Assembly (NCBI GenBank): GCA_020853515.1
Contig: JADYYU010000274.1
Coordinates: 1-10,704 of the forward strand
Direction of reading: 5' to 3'
Source of the DNA: Chitinophagaceae bacterium
GTDB taxonomy: Bacteria; Bacteroidota; Bacteroidia; Chitinophagales; Chitinophagaceae
Length of the DNA stretch: 10,704 bases
Positions 7,289 to 10,704 of the stretch are shown in pieces. How positions within the stretch are numbered: position 1 is the first letter of the stretch; each line of letters begins with the position of its first letter. Under the pieces are notes generated by a model that did no database searches, was not told the DNA's origin, and was given only the letters and a program-made list of their open reading frames with translations. The position numbers and the translations under genes are program-made.

Positions 7289-7525
7289 GAGAGGGGAGCC
7301 GTGAAAATTGGAAGGATTAGGTTATCTTTGCGATTGTGCTGTCTGCTAATAAAAGCAAAACCAGAAGATCGGATTTGGATCTGCCTCATTTGATTAAAAG
7401 TTTGATTGCGGAATGAACCGAGTCCCTGAGCAGCAATTTTGTGTCAAATTGATCGAAAACGGAGCAAACAATTACAACTTTTTAGCAAAAAAGAATCGAA
7501 TCGTCAGCATTATATATAAAAAATC
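7289..7525. other. intergenic stretch without a recognisable gene
   Basis: No ORF with coding character, no tRNA and no terminator with a T-tract is visible. The only notable element is TATCTTTG (7323-7330), a good match to the -7 box, but nothing resembling TTTG lies 19 bases upstream and no gene follows before the infA promoter. The secY and map genes often found before infA in this phylum are not here. Confidence 0.6.
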
Positions 7526-7557
7526 TTTCGTTATTCGAAAAAAATAATCTACCTTTG
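7526..7557 (+). promoter_or_regulatory. promoter of the infA-rpoA-rplQ operon
   Basis: TTTCG (7526-7530), a 19-base AT-rich spacer, then TACCTTTG (7550-7557), an exact TAnnTTTG match. The infA ATG at 7575 follows 17 bases after the box, so the leader is short. Spacing and -7 box match the rpsP promoter, consistent with shared sigma-A control of translation genes. Confidence 0.8.
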
Positions 7558-7574
7558 CACCTCTTAAAAATAAT

Positions 7575-7793
7575 ATGGGTAAACAACCACTGATCAAACA
7601 AGACGGAGTCATCACGGAAGCCTTGAGTAATGCTATGTTTCGTGTTCGTCTGGAGAATGGTCATGAAATTATTTCTACCATATCCGGAAAAATGCGCATG
7701 CACTATATTCGGATTGTGCCGGGTGATAAAGTGGGAATTGAGATGAGCCCTTATGATTTGACAAGAGGAAGAATTATATTACGCTATAAATAA
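7575..7793 (+). CDS. infA: translation initiation factor IF-1
   Basis: A 72-residue protein of full normal length. It is a single S1-like OB-fold domain that binds the 30S A site and works with IF-2 and IF-3 during initiation. The sequence is highly typical: KQPLIKQDGVITEALSNAMF at the start, RVRLENGHEI, SGKMRMHYIRI in the middle, and GDKVGIEMSPYDLTRGRI before RYK at the end. The ATG at 7575 is preceded by an A-rich leader and gives the standard N-terminus (MGKQ in place of the common MAKQ). It is the first gene of the operon and is followed after six bases by rpmJ. Confidence 0.97.
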   Translation: MGKQPLIKQDGVITEALSNAMFRVRLENGHEIISTISGKMRMHYIRIVPGDKVGIEMSPYDLTRGRIILRYK

Positions 7794-7799
7794 AATAAA

Positions 7800-7916
7800 A
7801 TGAAAGTAAGAGCAGCTATTAAAAAACGCAGTAGCGATTGCAAAATTGTACGCAGAAAAGGTAAACTTTTTATTATAAACAATAAAAACCCGCGCTTTAA
7901 GCAACGTCAGGGTTAG
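7800..7916 (+). CDS. rpmJ: 50S ribosomal protein bL36, zinc-free form
   Basis: A 38-residue protein, the exact length of bacterial bL36: it begins MKVRAAIKKRSSDCKIVRRK and ends NPRFKQRQG. It binds 23S rRNA late in large-subunit assembly. The zinc-binding form has Cys11, Cys14, Cys27 and His33. Here these positions are Ser11, Cys14, Asn27 and Phe33, so only one ligand survives and zinc cannot be held. This is the C-minus type, whose expression does not depend on zinc supply. The gene is too short for many gene finders. It lies six bases after infA and 107 bases before rpsM. Confidence 0.96.
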   Translation: MKVRAAIKKRSSDCKIVRRKGKLFIINNKNPRFKQRQG

Positions 7917-8023
7917 TATCCAGTTTTGCTGAGGAGAGGCGAACGTTGTTTCAATATTTCAATTTCCCGGCGACTCAAACCAAACAATTAAATTAAACAT
8001 TCAAAAATTCATAATTAATAAAA

Positions 8024-8404
8024 ATGGCTCGTATTTCAGGTATTGATTTACCAAAAAACAAAAGAGGAGAAATCGGATTGACCTATATTTATGGTATAGG
8101 TAAGTCAACTGCTCAGGATATATTAGGTAAAGCAGGTATAGATGTAAACAAAAAGGTGAAAGATTGGAACGATGAAGAGCAAACTGCCATCCGTAATATT
8201 ATCAATGCCGAAACCAAGGTAGAAGGTCAATTGCGTTCAGAAGTGCAGATGAGTATCAAACGCTTGCTTGATATCGTTTGTTATCGTGGTTTGCGTCATC
8301 GTAAAGGTTTGCCGGTTCGCGGACAGCGTACCCGTACCAACTCACGTACCCGTAAAGGACGTCGTAAGACAGTTGCCGGTAAGAAAAAAGTAGCTAAAAA
8401 ATAG
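8024..8404 (+). CDS. rpsM: 30S ribosomal protein uS13
   Basis: A 126-residue protein of the small-subunit head that contacts the P-site tRNA and forms bridges to the large subunit. The start MARISGIDLPKNKRGEIGLTY and the YGIGKSTAQDIL helix-hairpin segment (23-34) are characteristic. So is the basic C-terminal signature RGLRHRKGLPVRGQRTRTNS (88-107), followed by a Lys/Arg-rich tail ending VAKK. The ATG is preceded by an AT-rich stretch with no Shine-Dalgarno sequence. The 107-base gap after rpmJ is longer than needed and carries no clear promoter. In E. coli, uS4 represses this operon at the rpsM leader. I cannot see an equivalent structure here. Confidence 0.97.
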   Translation: MARISGIDLPKNKRGEIGLTYIYGIGKSTAQDILGKAGIDVNKKVKDWNDEEQTAIRNIINAETKVEGQLRSEVQMSIKRLLDIVCYRGLRHRKGLPVRGQRTRTNSRTRKGRRKTVAGKKKVAKK

Positions 8405-8411
8405 AACATTC

Positions 8412-8441
8412 AATCAATACTTCCACGAGGTATTGATTTTT
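8412..8441 (+). terminator. terminator-like hairpin between rpsM and rpsK (probable attenuator or processing site)
   Basis: AATCAATAC (8412-8420) and GTATTGATT (8430-8438) pair perfectly. TTC and GAG extend the stem by three more pairs (one G-U), leaving a CAC triloop. Ts continue through 8441. The stem is AU-rich, and essential genes of the same operon follow with no visible new promoter, so full termination is unlikely. Confidence 0.6.
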
Positions 8442-8468
8442 AATAAAAAACAGGAATATTAAAAAAAA

Positions 8469-8879
8469 ATGGCAAAAGGAAACCAACAACAGAACAGTGC
8501 TAAGGCAGCTGCAAAAAAAAGAATCGTAAAGGTAGATACACATGGTGATGTGCATGTAACTGCTAGTTTCAACAATATCATTATTGTTTACACTAACAAG
8601 CAGGGACAGGTTATTTCATGGAGCAGCGCCGGTAAAATGGGATTTCGCGGCAGTAAAAAAAATACCCCTTACGCAGCACAACTTGCTTCGCAGGATGCCG
8701 GTAAAGTTGCATTTGACGCAGGCATGAAAAAGGCTGATGTATTTGTAAAAGGACCTGGTTCAGGACGTGAAAGTGCTATCCGCGCTGTGTCCGGTTCAGG
8801 AATAGAAGTTACATCAATCTTTGATGTGACCCCTTTACCACACAATGGTTGCCGCCCTCCGAAAAAGAGAAGGGTATAA
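8469..8879 (+). CDS. rpsK: 30S ribosomal protein uS11
   Basis: A 136-residue protein of the small-subunit platform, near the 3' end of 16S rRNA and the mRNA exit. After a short Gln/Ala/Lys-rich N-terminal extension (1-17) comes the conserved core: VHVTASFNNIIIVYTNKQG (28-46), SWSSAGKMGFRGSKKNTPYA (50-69), VKGPGSGRESAIRA (93-106), and the C-terminal signature TPLPHNGCRPPKKRRV (121-136). The Asn-Gly pair at 126-127 is the site where uS11 is known to carry isoaspartate in E. coli. The ATG is preceded by a run of A. The stop is followed by a 95-base gap with a large inverted repeat. Confidence 0.97.
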   Translation: MAKGNQQQNSAKAAAKKRIVKVDTHGDVHVTASFNNIIIVYTNKQGQVISWSSAGKMGFRGSKKNTPYAAQLASQDAGKVAFDAGMKKADVFVKGPGSGRESAIRAVSGSGIEVTSIFDVTPLPHNGCRPPKKRRV

Positions 8880-8905
8880 GTTCTTAAATTATTATTTAAC
8901 GATAT

Positions 8906-8947
8906 CCGGCTAAAATCTAAATTCGGATTTTATATGAGTTTAGCCGG
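8906..8947 (+). promoter_or_regulatory. large inverted repeat in the rpsK-rpsD gap
   Basis: CCGGCTAAA (8906-8914) and TTTAGCCGG (8939-8947) are exact inverted copies. AAAATC (8912-8917) and GATTTT (8926-8931) can form an inner stem. The repeat ends 27 bases before the rpsD ATG. TTT then A-rich sequence follows, not a T-tract, so it is a poor terminator. It could stabilise the rpsM-rpsK part of the mRNA or serve as a binding site for uS4 (inference). Confidence 0.55.
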
Positions 8948-8974
8948 TTTAAAAAACAAAAAATCCAATAAAAA

Positions 8975-9580
8975 ATGGCAAGATACACAGGACCAAAAAC
9001 GAAGATCTGCAGAAGATTTGGCGAACCTATCATAGGTAACGGCAAATATCTGCAAAAAAACAGCAATCCTCCGGGACAGCATGGCGCAACTAAGAAGCGC
9101 AAGCAATTAAGCGAATACGCGTTACAATTGCAGGAAAAACAAAAAGCGAAATACACCTATGGTGTGTTAGAGCGCCGTTTCAGAAATACATTTGAAGAAG
9201 CAACCCGCTTAAAAGGGGTAACCGGTGAAAACCTGATCAGATTGCTTGAAGCAAGACTGGACAATACCGTGTACCGTTTAGGCATTGCAGAATCCAGACC
9301 CGCTGCCCGTCAGTTGGTGTCGCATAAGCATATCACTGTTAATGGTGAAGTTTGCAATATTCCTTCCGCGAAATTAAAACCGGGAGATGTAATCGGATTA
9401 AAAGACAAAAGTGCTGCAAATACCGCTTTGGCAACCCGTTCAAGAGGCAAAGATCCAAAGATCAATTGGCTTGAATGGAATGAAAGAGAAATGAAGGGTA
9501 CCTATATTGCACATCCGGAAAGAGAAAGTGTGCCTGAAAATATCAAAGAACAACTTATTGTGGAATTGTATTCTAAATAG
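8975..9580 (+). CDS. rpsD: 30S ribosomal protein uS4, zinc-free form
   Basis: A 201-residue protein, a primary binder of 16S rRNA that starts assembly of the small-subunit body. The start MARYTGPKTKICRRFGEPI and the NPPGQHGATKKRKQLSEYAL segment (31-50) are typical. The S4 RNA-binding domain spans about 93-155: ARLDNTVYRLGIAESRPAAR, then VSHKHITVNGE and KLKPGDVI. The C-terminus closes with HPERESVPENIKEQLIVELYSK. Only Cys12 of the four-cysteine zinc site found in some bacterial uS4 proteins is present, so this is the zinc-free type, as for bL36 in the same operon. In E. coli, uS4 is the translational repressor of the alpha operon. Whether it does this here is not shown. Confidence 0.97.
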   Translation: MARYTGPKTKICRRFGEPIIGNGKYLQKNSNPPGQHGATKKRKQLSEYALQLQEKQKAKYTYGVLERRFRNTFEEATRLKGVTGENLIRLLEARLDNTVYRLGIAESRPAARQLVSHKHITVNGEVCNIPSAKLKPGDVIGLKDKSAANTALATRSRGKDPKINWLEWNEREMKGTYIAHPERESVPENIKEQLIVELYSK

Positions 9581-9640
9581 GGATTGTATTTGCTGATATT
9601 TTATACATAATTTTAATAAACAAAAACAAATAAAAGTTAA

Positions 9641-10636
9641 ATGGCAATATTAAGTTTTCAAAAACCAGATAAAATTGTTCTGCAGAAAGCAACCGAGTTT
9701 GAAGGTGTATTTGAATTTAAACCACTTGAACCCGGATTTGGTGTAACTGTAGGAAATTCTCTTCGCAGAGTTCTGTTAAGTTCACTCGAAGGTTATGCAA
9801 TCAATGGTATCAAAATAGAAGGCGTAGACCATGAATTTACTACAATAAAAGGTGTAACAGAAGACGTTACTGAGTTGATACTCAACCTAAAGCAAGTAAG
9901 ATTTAAGAAGAAAAACGATACTGAAATCAACAACGAACGTCTCGAAGTTGTGATCAAAGGCAAAGAGCAATTTACAGCGGGTATGATCGGTGATGTGACT
10001 AACAGCTTTGAAATCACAAACCCGGATCTGGTGATCTGCAATATGAACAGCAATAATACACTGAAAATTGAGATCAGTATTGTAAAAGGTCGTGGTTATA
10101 TTCCTGCCGACGAAAACAAAACTCGTGAATTTTCACTGGGATGGATCGCAACGGACAGTATTTTCACTCCGATCAAAAATGTAAAATATTCAATCGAAAA
10201 TACCAGGGTAGAACAAAGAACTGATTTTGAAAAATTGATTTTCGAAGTGACCACAGATGGTACCATTCATCCGGAAGATGCTGTTAAACAGGCTTCCCGA
10301 ATCATGATACAGCATCTGATGCTGATCACAGACGAAAATATTACATTCGACACCGGTACTTCAGAAAAACATGATGTTGTAGATGAGCAAACACTCAAAC
10401 TACGTCAGATCCTGAAAACTCCATTGGAAGATCTGGACTTGTCTGTAAGAGCGTTCAACTGTCTGAAAGCAGCAAAAATCAATAGTTTAAGTGAACTGGT
10501 TCAATACGAACAGGACGAACTGATGAAGTTCCGTAACTTCGGTCAAAAATCACTGTCTGAGATCGAGCAGGTGCTGATTGACAGAGGTCTTGGATTTGGT
10601 ATGGACTTATCAAAAATTAACTTAGACGATCTTTAA
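9641..10636 (+). CDS. rpoA: DNA-directed RNA polymerase subunit alpha
   Basis: A 331-residue protein of normal length. The N-terminal domain (1 to about 235) dimerises and holds beta and beta'. FGVTVGNSLRRVLLSSLEGYA (33-53) is its hallmark, with VKGRGYIPADENK at 148-160. A linker leads to the C-terminal domain (about 255-320), which binds UP elements and activators: LDLSVRAFNCLKAAKINSL, with Arg270 and Asn273 at the positions of the DNA-contacting Arg265 and Asn268 of E. coli, then KFRNFGQKSLSEIEQVL. The acidic tail ends INLDDL. It follows rpsD by 60 bases and precedes rplQ by 51. There is no sign of a separate promoter. A -7-like box is absent from the rpsD-rpoA gap. Confidence 0.97.
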   Translation: MAILSFQKPDKIVLQKATEFEGVFEFKPLEPGFGVTVGNSLRRVLLSSLEGYAINGIKIEGVDHEFTTIKGVTEDVTELILNLKQVRFKKKNDTEINNERLEVVIKGKEQFTAGMIGDVTNSFEITNPDLVICNMNSNNTLKIEISIVKGRGYIPADENKTREFSLGWIATDSIFTPIKNVKYSIENTRVEQRTDFEKLIFEVTTDGTIHPEDAVKQASRIMIQHLMLITDENITFDTGTSEKHDVVDEQTLKLRQILKTPLEDLDLSVRAFNCLKAAKINSLSELVQYEQDELMKFRNFGQKSLSEIEQVLIDRGLGFGMDLSKINLDDL

Positions 10637-10652
10637 ACCATTAATAATTCCT

Positions 10653-10671
10653 GATTTTCAGCTTGAAGATC
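10653..10671 (+). promoter_or_regulatory. small hairpin in the rpoA-rplQ gap
   Basis: GATTTTCA (10653-10660) pairs with TGAAGATC (10664-10671) over eight positions (one G-U) around a GCT triloop. No T-tract follows, so it is not a terminator. It resembles in position the hairpins found after rpsM and rpsK. It may be an RNA processing or stability element. Confidence 0.4.
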
Positions 10672-10687
10672 AACAAATAAAATAAAT

Positions 10688-10704
10688 ATGAGACACGGTG
10701 TAAA
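10688..10704 (+). CDS. rplQ: 50S ribosomal protein bL17, 5' end only
   Basis: Only the first five codons are in the window: ATG followed by AGA CAC GGT GTA, giving MRHGV and then two more bases. MRHG is the usual start of bL17, a large-subunit protein near the peptide exit. Its gene follows rpoA in nearly all bacteria that have the alpha operon. The A-rich leader is like that of the other genes here. The identification depends on gene order as much as on the few residues seen. Confidence 0.85.

Noticed and set aside
7323..7330. Promoter of a small RNA between the pseudogene and infA
   Set aside because: TATCTTTG has no -33 partner, and I find no stable structure with a T-tract downstream.
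9581..9640. Hairpin in the rpsD-rpoA gap
   Set aside because: Only a four-base stem (GTAT/ATAC) with a long loop can be drawn, which is too weak to report as a feature.

Overview
The window is a piece of a Bacteroidota chromosome, most likely from the Chitinophagia/Sphingobacteriia side of the phylum (the class is inferred). Four things support this. Genes have A-rich leaders with no convincing Shine-Dalgarno sequence. Promoters match the phylum's TTTG / TAnnTTTG type. There is a C-terminal domain of the gliding-associated (type IX secretion, type B) family. The ribosomal proteins have the local style: zinc-free bL36, zinc-free uS4, and bS16 with a long Ala/Glu/Pro tail. There are no tRNAs, rRNAs, CRISPR arrays or insertion sequences.

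Left part (1-1518): a DinB-like protein, cut by the left edge, and a GlxA-type AraC regulator (DJ-1/PfpI-like domain plus HTH) are divergently transcribed from a shared 206-base gap. Each side has a -7-like box. Next (1543-4937, minus strand) is a two-gene set of exported peptidases: a prolyl oligopeptidase followed 26 bases later by an M28 zinc aminopeptidase. Upstream of these (5039-5611, minus strand) is rpsP, with its own well-formed promoter and an intrinsic terminator that separates it from the peptidase genes.

Middle (5862-7288): a broken gene for a secreted, surface-type protein. Its reading frame is interrupted by three stop codons and one single-base deletion, all in the first third. 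Its last two thirds, including the type IX sorting domain, are open.

Right part (7526-10704): a strong promoter followed by infA-rpmJ-rpsM-rpsK-rpsD-rpoA-rplQ, the alpha-type ribosomal protein operon. It encodes initiation factor 1, bL36 (38 codons, easily missed), uS13, uS11, uS4, RNA polymerase alpha and the first codons of bL17. Three of its intergenic gaps contain clear inverted repeats able to form RNA hairpins, one of which looks like a terminator or attenuator. The secY-map genes often found before infA are absent here.

I found no convincing previously undescribed system. The points most worth a second look are the decayed surface-protein gene, the hairpins inside the alpha operon, the palindrome on the -33 element of rpsP, and the in-frame minisatellite in the tail of rpsP.
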